Notes under the pieces: model-generated
The model's input: the letters and a program-made list of their open reading frames with translations, nothing else
Told to the model about the DNA's origin: nothing
The model's database searches: none
Shown here: positions 10,675-18,242 of the stretch, piece by piece
Numbering within the stretch: position 1 is the first letter of the stretch
Layout: each line of letters starts with the position of its first letter
Origin: an uncultured Eubacteriales bacterium
Lineage (GTDB): Bacteria; Bacillota; Clostridia; Lachnospirales; Lachnospiraceae
Reading direction: 5' to 3'
DNA: 64,000 nucleotides
NCBI GenBank assembly: GCA_900314885.1
Contig: OMWY01000005.1
Location: 1 to 64,000, forward strand
Translations under genes and position numbers: made by a program

Positions 10675-11100
10675 GTGAGAACTTTAATAGCTGAAGATGA
10701 TTTTGCCAGCCGCAAATTTATGCTTCACTTTTTACAGAAATTCGGAGAATGTGACGTAACAGTCGATGGCAAGGAAGCCGTCGAGGCATTTACGCTCGCG
10801 CTTGATTCAGGCGAAGGCTATGACCTTGTCTGCCTCGATATCATGATGCCCGGCATGGACGGATACGAGGCTCTTGAGAAAATCCGCGCGCTTGAAAATG
10901 AGCGCGGCATCGATGAGGATGACCAGGTAAAGGTTATCATGACGACTGCCCTTAATGAGGGCAGGAATGTCTCTAGAGCCTTCGAGCTGGGCTGTGTAGC
11001 CTATGCCGGGAAGCCGGTCGACGAAGAGAAATTTGTCGGGGTTCTCATTAAGCTGGGACTCCTTACAAAGGAACAGGCTGACGAGGCAGCGAAGTCATAA
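10675..11100 (+). CDS. Stand-alone response-regulator receiver (CheY-like)
   Basis: The 141-residue protein is a single receiver domain: acidic pair D8-D9, phosphoacceptor D55 in VCLDIMMPGMDG, the T90-T91 switch position and K113 in AGKPVDEE. There is no output domain, so it must act through protein contacts. The start is GTG at 10675 behind AGGAGG. No kinase, phosphatase or motility gene is nearby, so the pathway is unknown. Its position right behind pyrG suggests cotranscription rather than a classical two-component operon. Confidence 0.88.
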   Translation: MRTLIAEDDFASRKFMLHFLQKFGECDVTVDGKEAVEAFTLALDSGEGYDLVCLDIMMPGMDGYEALEKIRALENERGIDEDDQVKVIMTTALNEGRNVSRAFELGCVAYAGKPVDEEKFVGVLIKLGLLTKEQADEAAKS

Positions 11101-11217
11101 ACGTTTAACTTAACAGTATTTTAAGAATAGTTTACTTTAAATCTGCGTGAAATGATGGTACACTATAGAAAGTCGGAGTAGTGTTAAACCATAAAATCAG
11201 GCAGGGGTGAACTGTAT

Positions 11218-11946
11218 ATGAATACTGAAGGAAAGAGAACTGCCCTGGCGGACGACGCTGAGCTCTACCGTATTCCGCCGGATGATGAAAATTTATCTGA
11301 ACATGAAAAATGGGAAAAACTCAACCGCAGAGAGCGCGCTGACTATTTCAGGGATTATTACCTGAAGAAGGTCATAGCCTTTGCCGCGGTTGGGATTTTT
11401 GTTGTTGTATTTCTGGTTTCCGTATTGAAGCCGCGTCCGGAAGCGGTTGTGTCGCTGGCTGTGGTTGATGATTACTGGGATGATGAAGCGACGACAGACC
11501 TTGCGGAAGCTGCCACGAGGGCGCTTGACCTTGATACTTCTAAGCAGGAAATTACGATTGATGACTCGTATTATTTAGATGATACGCAGTCTCCGGATTC
11601 TGTCATGATGATAGAGCGCTTTGATACGTATGTTATGGCGGGTACGATAAACTGCATAATTGCCGATAGGGCAAAATTTGAGACCTATATGAAGGGTGGA
11701 TATTTCCTACCGCTTGAGCAGGTACTTGGCGATGATATCGATGAATATAAGGACAGGCTGGTGACAGGAAAAAGCAGCGATGATACTACAAATCAGAATT
11801 ACGGAATTTCTCTCGAGGACTGCGGGGTGCTTAATAAGGTGAGCGCCTACCAGGCGGATCCCGTTATAGGAGTTGTCGCAAACGCTAAAGAGACTGACTA
11901 TGAGTACCTGAAGGAGTTCATTGAGTATATTCTTAATGAACAGTGA
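11218..11946 (+). CDS. Single-pass membrane protein of unknown function
   Basis: I do not recognise the family. The 242-residue protein has a charged cytoplasmic N-terminal region of about 48 residues, one membrane helix at about 50-68 (VIAFAAVGIFVVVFLVSVLK), and an acidic extracellular domain of about 170 residues rich in Asp and Tyr. It sits before an SGNH hydrolase and a DUF4358 lipoprotein, each with its own anchor, so an envelope role is likely. The approximate Shine-Dalgarno is AGGGGTGA at 11203-11210. Confidence 0.7.
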   Translation: MNTEGKRTALADDAELYRIPPDDENLSEHEKWEKLNRRERADYFRDYYLKKVIAFAAVGIFVVVFLVSVLKPRPEAVVSLAVVDDYWDDEATTDLAEAATRALDLDTSKQEITIDDSYYLDDTQSPDSVMMIERFDTYVMAGTINCIIADRAKFETYMKGGYFLPLEQVLGDDIDEYKDRLVTGKSSDDTTNQNYGISLEDCGVLNKVSAYQADPVIGVVANAKETDYEYLKEFIEYILNEQ

Positions 11947-12006
11947 CATAATCTTTACAGAACCTTTAATTATCGTTTAACTCTGTGTTAAGATTCGCCT
12001 AAGGGC

Positions 12007-12035
12007 TTGACTTTACGGCCTTCAGACCTTATACT
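12007..12035 (+). promoter_or_regulatory. Promoter of the SGNH hydrolase gene
   Basis: TTGACT at 12007-12012 and TATACT at 12030-12035 have the ideal 17-bp spacing, ending 30 bp before ATG 12066. It separates this gene from the membrane protein upstream. Confidence 0.75.
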
Positions 12036-12065
12036 TGCTAGTGGAAAGCTAAAGTGAGGTTTGAT

Positions 12066-13037
12066 ATGGACGAAGATACATACAGAAGGCGGCTTCGTGA
12101 GCGCCGAATCAGAGAAATAAAGCGTAACAGGACGATATTCGCGGCGGTTGTTGCTGCTGTAATTATTATCGCCTGTGTAATTTTGGTATTTAAGCTTGGC
12201 AGGAAGCTTGGCGTAAATAACGATAACAGCAGCGTGGTCGCCCTGTCGGGAAGTGGTCTGGCAGATGAATCGGGAGAGAATATCGCGAATTTCCCTCTTG
12301 ATACAAGAAGCGAGTCGGAAGGCTCGGGGGCGGCCTCGGATGAATCCGATGCTTCACTGCTGGCGTCTGAATCAAGGTCATCCTCAGGCGCCGATAAGAA
12401 GGGCGGGGCGACTGAGACCGGAACCTCGAAGGATGATTCGGAGGCAGGGGATAATCCGCCTGTGTCATCGAAGAAGGCGAACGCCTATCTTAAGAATGCC
12501 GTATTTATTGGTGATTCAAGGACTCAGGGCCTTCAGATAAATTCTGGAGTTACGACGGCTTCCTTCTTAGCCGGCCGTGGACTTAACGTCACGACCATTT
12601 ACGAGGAAAAGGTTATCAGCAATAAATACACGGTTCTTGAGGCTCTCAGGAAGAAGCAGTATAAGAAGGTCTATATCTGCTTTGGCCTTAACGAGCTGGG
12701 ATGGGCCTACCCGGATAAATTTATAGAAAAATACGGAAATCTCATCGATGATATTGAGAAAATAGAACCGGATGCCGAAATAATAGTGGAATCGATTGCT
12801 CCTGTTACTAAGAAGAAGAGCAAGAGCGATAAAACCTTCAATATGAAGAGGATTCATAAGTTTAATAAGCTTATTAAGGCCATGTGCAAGGAGAAGAAGC
12901 TCACTTATCTTGATGTCACGCCGGCGGTTGTCGGAGATGACGGCTATCTCCCTGCGGAGGCGACGAGTGACGGAATTCACATGAACAAGGAATACTGCAA
13001 GAAAATAATAAGCTATATTGTAAATAATAAGTACTAA
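12066..13037 (+). CDS. Membrane-anchored SGNH/GDSL-type hydrolase
   Basis: The 323-residue protein has a basic N-terminus, a membrane anchor at about residues 24-43, a Ser/Gly/Asp-rich spacer of about 100 residues and an SGNH esterase domain. Block I is FIGDSRTQGL with the nucleophile serine, block III is GLNELG, and block V is SDGIHMN with the Asp-His pair. Enzymes of this kind remove or transfer O-acetyl groups on cell-wall polymers or other glycans; the substrate here is unknown. A GTG at 12054 is in frame, but AGTGAGG at 12053-12059 looks like the ribosome binding site, which favours ATG 12066. Confidence 0.82.
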   Translation: MDEDTYRRRLRERRIREIKRNRTIFAAVVAAVIIIACVILVFKLGRKLGVNNDNSSVVALSGSGLADESGENIANFPLDTRSESEGSGAASDESDASLLASESRSSSGADKKGGATETGTSKDDSEAGDNPPVSSKKANAYLKNAVFIGDSRTQGLQINSGVTTASFLAGRGLNVTTIYEEKVISNKYTVLEALRKKQYKKVYICFGLNELGWAYPDKFIEKYGNLIDDIEKIEPDAEIIVESIAPVTKKKSKSDKTFNMKRIHKFNKLIKAMCKEKKLTYLDVTPAVVGDDGYLPAEATSDGIHMNKEYCKKIISYIVNNKY

Positions 13038-13051
13038 GGAGTTTTAAGCAA

Positions 13052-13630
13052 ATGAATATAAGGAAGTTAACAATATTGATGACAGCCGGCGCAGTCTTAG
13101 CTACAGCGCCTCTTTCAGCCTGCGGAGGTAGCAAGACCTCTTCAAGCTCCGCGTCAGCTGCCGTGTCAAGCACTGCGTCAGGCAGTAATGCTTTGGGAAC
13201 GGCTTCGTCTACGAGCGGAAGCATCGCCTCATCCGCATCGGAGGTATCGGTTTCGGATCTCGCGACGAAGCTCTTAAACGGTGTCAAATATGACGATGAG
13301 CTTTCACCTATAGAGGACGGATTATTTTCAACCATATATCCCGACATTCCGGAATCGGACGTTGCCGAGAGCTCTATATACCTCTCAAGCGGTTCAACCG
13401 CTGAGGAGATAGCTGTATTTAAGGCAGCTGATGAGAAGGCTGCCGATGAGATTAAGGCAGGCCTCGAGGCGAGGGTTGAGAGCCAGAAGACAAGCTTCAA
13501 GGACTATGTACCGGCTGAGGTCGACAGGCTTGATAAGGCTGTGATCGTTGAGAATGGCGTTTATGTGGTATTTTCAGTAAGCGGCGACCCTGATGGGGCC
13601 AAGAAGATTATCGATGACAACCTTAAATAA
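13052..13630 (+). CDS. DUF4358-type lipoprotein
   Basis: The 192-residue protein starts with a lipoprotein signal peptide whose lipobox LSAC places the modified cysteine at residue 24. A Ser/Ala-rich linker to about residue 65 leads to a compact domain that resembles DUF4358 of Clostridia (VKYDDELSPIEDGLFSTIY near its start). No enzymatic motif is visible. It follows the SGNH hydrolase by 14 bp and precedes coaX by 15 bp. The DUF4358 family is known mainly as surface lipoproteins without assigned function. Confidence 0.8.
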   Translation: MNIRKLTILMTAGAVLATAPLSACGGSKTSSSSASAAVSSTASGSNALGTASSTSGSIASSASEVSVSDLATKLLNGVKYDDELSPIEDGLFSTIYPDIPESDVAESSIYLSSGSTAEEIAVFKAADEKAADEIKAGLEARVESQKTSFKDYVPAEVDRLDKAVIVENGVYVVFSVSGDPDGAKKIIDDNLK

Positions 13631-13645
13631 AGGTAGATAATAGAT

Positions 13646-14443
13646 ATGATATTCGCAATAGATATGGGAAATACAAATATCGTGCTTGGCTGCGCCGATA
13701 AGGGAGAGATTCTCTTTGAGGAGCGCATGAGCACGAATTTGACGAAGACAAGCCTTGAATACGCTATAGATTTCAAGGCTCTTCTTGAATTAAAAAATGT
13801 TAGGGCTACTGATATAGAGGGGGCGATTATATCGTCTGTTGTGCCTCCTATAACCGATACGGTCGCTGAGGCCGTGAGGAAGGTTACCGGTAAGAAACCG
13901 CTCATATTGGGTCCGGGGATTAAGACAGGTCTCAATATTAAGATAGATGACCCGAAGCAGCTTGGAGCTGACCTTGCGGCAGGTGCCGTGGCGGCACTTG
14001 AATTCTATGAACCGCCTCTTGCGGTGATTGATATGGGGACTGCCACCACTATTTCCTACATTGACGCAAAGGGCCGGTATTGCGGAGGCTCCGTGATTCC
14101 GGGGGTCGCGACAGCCGTGAGCTCTCTTGTATCGGCGACTTCACAGCTTATGAAGATAAGTCTCATGGCACCCAAGAAGGTCATTGGCACGAACACCGTC
14201 GACTGCATGAAGAGTGGGGCTGTATATGGAAACGCTGCCCTTATAGATGGTATGTTAGACCGTATGGAGGAGGAAACCGGTGAGCATTTAAATGTAGTGG
14301 CTACCGGTGGCATCGCTAAGACCGTAATTCCCTTTTGCAGGCGCAAAATCGTCATCGACGACTCGCTCCTGCTAAAGGGACTGCTAAAAATATACGACAT
14401 GAACTCAGTGCCTGGCTCGATATTGCGGGACATACGACATTAA
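13646..14443 (+). CDS. coaX: Type III pantothenate kinase
   Basis: The enzyme phosphorylates pantothenate, the first step of coenzyme A synthesis; the type III form is not feedback-inhibited by CoA. The 265-residue protein has the ASKHA motifs: DMGNTNIVLG at 5-14, GADLAAGAVAA near 112-122, DMGTATTISY near 131-140 and GGSVIPGV. The final 11 residues and the stop codon are encoded by a palindromic repeat (14408-14509) and so are not family sequence. They probably replaced the natural C-terminus, apparently without breaking the fold. Confidence 0.93.
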   Translation: MIFAIDMGNTNIVLGCADKGEILFEERMSTNLTKTSLEYAIDFKALLELKNVRATDIEGAIISSVVPPITDTVAEAVRKVTGKKPLILGPGIKTGLNIKIDDPKQLGADLAAGAVAALEFYEPPLAVIDMGTATTISYIDAKGRYCGGSVIPGVATAVSSLVSATSQLMKISLMAPKKVIGTNTVDCMKSGAVYGNAALIDGMLDRMEEETGEHLNVVATGGIAKTVIPFCRRKIVIDDSLLLKGLLKIYDMNSVPGSILRDIRH

Positions 14444-14509
14444 ATTTTTATAGATGAAATTTATAAAAATTTATTGTCGTGTGTCGCCTTTCATTGAATC
14501 CTGGCACGG
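14408..14509 (+). repeat. GTGCCTGG-family palindromic element overlapping the coaX 3' end
   Basis: The left end GTGCCTGGCTC is at 14408-14418 and the right end CCTGGCACGG at 14500-14509. Inside, a 12-bp perfect stem (14441-14452 with 14462-14473) extends outward with near-matching arms (GACATACGACAT and TTGTCGTGTGTC). The first half is translated as the tail of CoaX; the second half forms the leader of the superoxide reductase gene. Confidence 0.8.
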
Positions 14510-14528
14510 AAAGAAGGAGGAAACCAAT

Positions 14529-15398
14529 ATGAAAGCTCAATTTTATCGTTGCGAGGGCTGCGGAAACTTTGTTATGTTTCTTGCCCCTAAGACTGCCTGT
14601 ACACCTAAGTGCTGCGGCGAGCCTATGAAAGAACTCGTACCAAATACAACAGAGGCCGCCACAGAGAAGCACATCCCTGATGTGACCCTTGTAGGCAGCA
14701 CAGTAGTAGTTAAGGTCGGAAGCGTTACCCATCCAATGACCGACGAACACTATATCCAATTTGTCTGTGTAGAGACAGAAAGCGGCATCCAGGTTCATTA
14801 CTTTAAGCCGGGTGATGCCCCTGAAGCGACATTTACCTTAGGTGAAAATGAAAAGCCGGTCGCTGTTTATGCCTACTGCAACCTTCACGGTCTCTGGGCA
14901 AATGACCTCGCGGGTAAGAGTACCGGCAATGACAAGCTGGTAGCATATTTCGCTACAGGTGAAGGGATGGAGAAGCTTGCCGCTGAGGTAGCGAAGACAG
15001 CAGGCGCTGACGCTCTTGAGATTCTTCCTAAGGATCCATATACTGCTGATGACCTTGACTGGACTGAGGCAAACGCAAGGTGCAACACTGAGATGTCAGA
15101 GGACGTAAGACCGGCTCTTGCGGGACCGGTTGACGTGTCAGGCTATAAGACTGTTTTCCTTGGCTTCCCTATCTGGTGGAATAAGGCTCCTAAGATTGTT
15201 CACACCTTCCTTGAGTCTGCTTCATTTGAAGGCAAGACCATAGTTCCTTTCTGCATCTCCGGTGGCAGTAAGGCTGACGGAGTTGATGAGGAGTTTAAGA
15301 CAAGTGCTCCTGCGGGCGCTACCGTAAAGCCTGCGAAGCTCCTTAACGGCCGTCCAACGGAAGAAGAAATCGCCGCATGGATTAAATCGGTAATCTGA
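14529..15398 (+). CDS. Superoxide reductase (desulfoferrodoxin) - flavodoxin fusion
   Basis: Superoxide reductase reduces superoxide to peroxide without making oxygen, the anaerobe alternative to superoxide dismutase. Residues 1-128 are a two-centre desulfoferrodoxin: rubredoxin-like iron at C8, C11, C28 and C29, and the catalytic Fe(His)4Cys site at H48, H68, H74, C117 and H120. Residues 135-289 are a flavodoxin-like domain starting with LVAYFATGEGMEKLA, with FPIWWNKAPK as the second flavin loop. The first loop is atypical (few Ser/Thr), so FMN binding should not be taken for granted. The fused domain may feed electrons to the iron sites. AAGGAGG at 14514-14520 decides for ATG 14529; the in-frame ATG at 14454 lies in the repeat. 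Confidence 0.88.
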   Translation: MKAQFYRCEGCGNFVMFLAPKTACTPKCCGEPMKELVPNTTEAATEKHIPDVTLVGSTVVVKVGSVTHPMTDEHYIQFVCVETESGIQVHYFKPGDAPEATFTLGENEKPVAVYAYCNLHGLWANDLAGKSTGNDKLVAYFATGEGMEKLAAEVAKTAGADALEILPKDPYTADDLDWTEANARCNTEMSEDVRPALAGPVDVSGYKTVFLGFPIWWNKAPKIVHTFLESASFEGKTIVPFCISGGSKADGVDEEFKTSAPAGATVKPAKLLNGRPTEEEIAAWIKSVI

Positions 15399-15409
15399 TA
15401 AAAAGGAAA

Positions 15410-15439
15410 GAAGAGCACCTAAAAGGTGCTCTTCTTTTT
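15410..15439 (+). terminator. Terminator after the superoxide reductase gene
   Basis: A perfect 11-bp stem pairs 15410-15420 with 15424-15434 around a 3-nt loop, followed by TTTTTATT. Confidence 0.92.
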
Positions 15440-15472
15440 ATTAAAAGCTGTAAAGATTATAGTAAAATATTG

Positions 15473-15508
15473 TTGCTAATTTTACAACATAATGGTATAA
15501 TTGTTGTA
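15473..15508 (+). promoter_or_regulatory. Toxin-antitoxin promoter with overlapping palindromic operator
   Basis: TTGCTA at 15473-15478 and TATAAT at 15496-15501 are 17 bp apart. The inverted repeat TACAACA (15483-15489) and TGTTGTA (15502-15508) brackets the -10 box, as expected for autorepression by the antitoxin or the toxin-antitoxin complex. Confidence 0.75.
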
Positions 15509-15536
15509 GGATTCTGAATATGAAAGGAGCAAGAAT

Positions 15537-15791
15537 ATGCCAAATATTAGACCTGTATCGGATTTGAGAAATTATAGCAATGTTGTAAAGGATGTAAAAT
15601 ATGGAAATCCCGTTTATTTGACTAAAAATGGACATGGGGTAATAGCTATGGTAAGTATGGAAGAACTAGACGATTTAGAAAAGGAGCTTGCTTTATACAA
15701 ATTTAAGCTCGAGATGAAAAAGGGGGAGGATTCTATCAAAGAGCATGGGACGTATACGTCCGAAGAAATTATGAAGGAATTAGGAATTTAA
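15537..15791 (+). CDS. Phd/YefM-family antitoxin
   Basis: The 84-residue protein opens with IRPVSDLRNYSNVVKDV, the Phd/YefM DNA-binding domain, and continues with PVYLTKNGHGVIAMVSMEE. The last 30 residues are charged and likely wrap the toxin. As in related type II modules it should neutralise the toxin and bind its own operator. AAAGGAG at 15522-15528 precedes the start. The toxin gene follows after 8 bp. Codons are AT-rich compared with the flanking genes, consistent with a mobile module. Confidence 0.9.
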   Translation: MPNIRPVSDLRNYSNVVKDVKYGNPVYLTKNGHGVIAMVSMEELDDLEKELALYKFKLEMKKGEDSIKEHGTYTSEEIMKELGI

Positions 15792-15799
15792 TCAATTTT

Positions 15800-16147
15800 A
15801 TGAGGAAAGTAGTTTATTCAGATATAGCAAGAGAAAAGCTTAAAAATCTATATTTTAGTCTCTGTGATGAGTATGGTAAGAAAGTAGCTGATAAGCACAT
15901 GAAAACTATATTTGCAAAGATTAGTAATCTTGGAGCTTTTCCTGAAATGGGTATTGATATTTCAGAACTTTATACGCTTGAAACAGATTACCGATATTTA
16001 TTTATTGACCATAATTATTTTGTTTACAGAATCGAATCAGACAGCATTGTTGTTGTTCAGATATACAATGAGAGAGAAGACTTTATGATGAAACTTTTCG
16101 GAATCTCAGGTAGGTCAGATGAATCGATTGAGTATTGGGGCGAATGA
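15800..16147 (+). CDS. RelE/ParE-superfamily toxin
   Basis: The 115-residue protein has the RelE/ParE fold pattern: an N-terminal beta strand (KVVYSDIA), two helices, then the strands DYRYLFIDHNYFVYRI and SIVVVQIYNERED. The DYRYLFI and VYRI segments hold the basic and tyrosine residues often used by the family. Pairing with a Phd/YefM antitoxin leaves both an mRNA-endonuclease and a gyrase-poison role possible; catalytic residues are not clear enough to choose. It is intact, with no frameshift. Confidence 0.85.
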   Translation: MRKVVYSDIAREKLKNLYFSLCDEYGKKVADKHMKTIFAKISNLGAFPEMGIDISELYTLETDYRYLFIDHNYFVYRIESDSIVVVQIYNEREDFMMKLFGISGRSDESIEYWGE

Positions 16148-16157
16148 ATTTAGCTTC

Positions 16158-16186
16158 TTTACAAATGAGACACTTTGGGGTAAAAT
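16158..16186 (+). promoter_or_regulatory. Promoter of ftsH
   Basis: TTTACA at 16158-16163 and TAAAAT at 16181-16186 are 17 bp apart, ending 31 bp before ATG 16218. Confidence 0.65.
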
Positions 16187-16217
16187 GAATAATAAATCTT
16201 AAGAAGGGGCATTTTAC

Positions 16218-18242
16218 ATGAGTAATAATTCACCGGATGGGTTCAGAAGCGATGAACCCGGATCTGATAACGGAAACCGCCCAAACGACGGTAACGGAGG
16301 CAATAACGGCGGCGGAAACCGCAATAATAACAACGACCCTATGAACCATAGAGCCGGCCTTATCTGCCTTGTAGCCGCGATTGTTCTGTTTTTCATACTC
16401 TCATACAGCATGACCGCTATCAAGGGTACCCAGACCCGGGAGATATCATATAACCGCTTTATGGATATGGTTGACGCAGGGGAGGTTGAGAGCGTAGAGC
16501 TTTCGAATAACAAGATAACTATCCACCCGAAGCAGTCTGCGAATGACATATATTCGATTACCTATTATACGGGCTTTGTAGGAGACCAGGATTTGGCTTC
16601 TAAGCTTCTCGCTAAGGGCGTTACGCTTAAGGGACCCGTTACCGACGCAAGCAGCCAGGTACTTGAGTTCTTTATGGCCTATGTCTTACCACTGCTCCTA
16701 TGCTGGTTCATTTTCTATATGCTCTACCGGTCTATCAGTAAGAGCTCGGGCGGAGTCATGGGAGTAGGTAAGAGTACTGCCAAGGTCTACGTAGAGAAGA
16801 AGACCGGCGTCACCTTCGCTGATGTTGCGGGCGAGGATGAAGCGAAGGACTCTCTTCGTGAAATGGTTGACTTCCTCCACAACCCGGGAAAATATACCCA
16901 GATTGGCGCGAAGCTTCCTAAGGGCGCCCTTCTTGTAGGCCCTCCGGGAACGGGCAAGACTCTCCTTGCTAAGGCTGTGGCAGGCGAGGCAGGAGTCCCA
17001 TTTTTCTCACTCTCGGGCTCAGATTTCGTAGAAATGTTCGTTGGTGTCGGCGCTTCCCGTGTCCGCGACCTCTTCAAGCAGGCAAATCAGATGGCGCCGT
17101 GTATCATTTTCATAGACGAGATAGACGCTATCGGTAAGAGCCGTGATTCAAGGTACGGTGGTGGAAATGATGAGCGTGAGCAGACCCTGAACCAGCTTCT
17201 CGCTGAGATGGACGGCTTCGACTCATCGAAGGGTATCGTTATTCTTGCGGCTACGAACAGGCCTGACGTCCTCGATAAGGCCCTCCTTCGCCCGGGTCGT
17301 TTTGACAGGCGTATTATAGTTGACAGGCCTGACCTTAAGGGGCGTTACGAGATTCTTAAGGTTCACAGCAAGGATGTTCTTCTTGACGATACGGTTGATC
17401 TTCACGCCCTTGCCCTTGCTACGGCGGGAGCGGTCGGTTCTGATCTTGCCAACATGATAAATGAAGGCGCCATTATGGCGGTTAAGGCCGGCCGTAAATC
17501 TGTGAGCCAGGCTGACCTCATGGAAGCCGTAGAAGTCGTTATTGCGGGTAAGGAAAAGAAGGACCGCATAATGAGCAAGGAAGAGAAGAAAATAGTGGCT
17601 TACCACGAGGTAGGTCATGCCCTTGTTACTGCGTCCCAGAAGAATGCCGATCCTGTACAGAAGATTACGATTATCCCTCGTACTATGGGGTCTCTCGGCT
17701 ATACCATGCAGATTCCGGAGGAAGAGAAGTACCTCCTCTCTAAGGATGAGCTTATCGGTAAGGTTAAGACCTTCCTCGGCGGCCGCGCGGCAGAGCAGGT
17801 TGTATTCGGCTCTATCACCACGGGAGCCAGCAACGATATAGAGCAGGCCACGGGCATTGTCCGCTCCATGATTACCCAATATGGTATGAGCGAGAAGTTC
17901 GGTATGGTTGGACTCGAGTCAGTTGAAAATAAATATCTCGACGGCCGCCCTGTCCTTAACTGCGCTGATGAGACGGCAGCAGGGATAGATAAAGAGGTTT
18001 CGGAGTTCATGAAGAAATGCTACGATGAGGTAGTTGGTATCATAGAGGATAACCGGGCTGAGCTTGATAAGATCGCGGGTGTTCTTCTTGAGAAGGAAAC
18101 CATAACCGGCAAGGAATTCATGGATATCTACCGTGAAATGAAAGGCCTGCCCGATCCTGATGAAAAGAAGGAAGATGGCGACATAGAGAGCCGCATTGCT
18201 TCGCAAAGCGACAACAGTGAGGAAACAGCTTGTTTGACATAA
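16218..18242 (+). CDS. ftsH: ATP-dependent zinc metalloprotease FtsH
   Basis: This membrane-bound AAA+ protease degrades damaged membrane proteins and short-lived regulators. Of 674 residues, 12-42 form an unusual Asn/Gly-rich cytoplasmic extension. Membrane helix 1 is at about 46-66, an external domain follows, and helix 2 is at about 148-170. Walker A GPPGTGKT is at 241-248, Walker B IIFIDE at 296-301, the second-region-of-homology arginines lie in RPGRFDRR near 358-365, and zinc motif HEVGH is at 463-467. Residues 659-666 (RIASQSDN) are encoded by a repeat core that also occurs at 35123-35145. The last 13 bases overlap the uvrC start. Confidence 0.97.
   Translation: MSNNSPDGFRSDEPGSDNGNRPNDGNGGNNGGGNRNNNNDPMNHRAGLICLVAAIVLFFILSYSMTAIKGTQTREISYNRFMDMVDAGEVESVELSNNKITIHPKQSANDIYSITYYTGFVGDQDLASKLLAKGVTLKGPVTDASSQVLEFFMAYVLPLLLCWFIFYMLYRSISKSSGGVMGVGKSTAKVYVEKKTGVTFADVAGEDEAKDSLREMVDFLHNPGKYTQIGAKLPKGALLVGPPGTGKTLLAKAVAGEAGVPFFSLSGSDFVEMFVGVGASRVRDLFKQANQMAPCIIFIDEIDAIGKSRDSRYGGGNDEREQTLNQLLAEMDGFDSSKGIVILAATNRPDVLDKALLRPGRFDRRIIVDRPDLKGRYEILKVHSKDVLLDDTVDLHALALATAGAVGSDLANMINEGAIMAVKAGRKSVSQADLMEAVEVVIAGKEKKDRIMSKEEKKIVAYHEVGHALVTASQKNADPVQKITIIPRTMGSLGYTMQIPEEEKYLLSKDELIGKVKTFLGGRAAEQVVFGSITTGASNDIEQATGIVRSMITQYGMSEKFGMVGLESVENKYLDGRPVLNCADETAAGIDKEVSEFMKKCYDEVVGIIEDNRAELDKIAGVLLEKETITGKEFMDIYREMKGLPDPDEKKEDGDIESRIASQSDNSEETACLT
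18192..18214 (+). repeat. 23-nt repeat core inside the 3' end of ftsH
   Basis: The 23 bases are identical to 35123-35145. The core GCTTCGCAAAGC is self-complementary. It is translated within the disordered C-terminal tail of FtsH and lies just ahead of the uvrC ribosome binding site. Confidence 0.85.

Noticed and set aside
12253..12540. Overlapping Arg/Pro-rich frame inside the SGNH hydrolase gene
   Set aside because: It is the +1 shadow of the Ser/Gly-rich linker; composition is artefactual.
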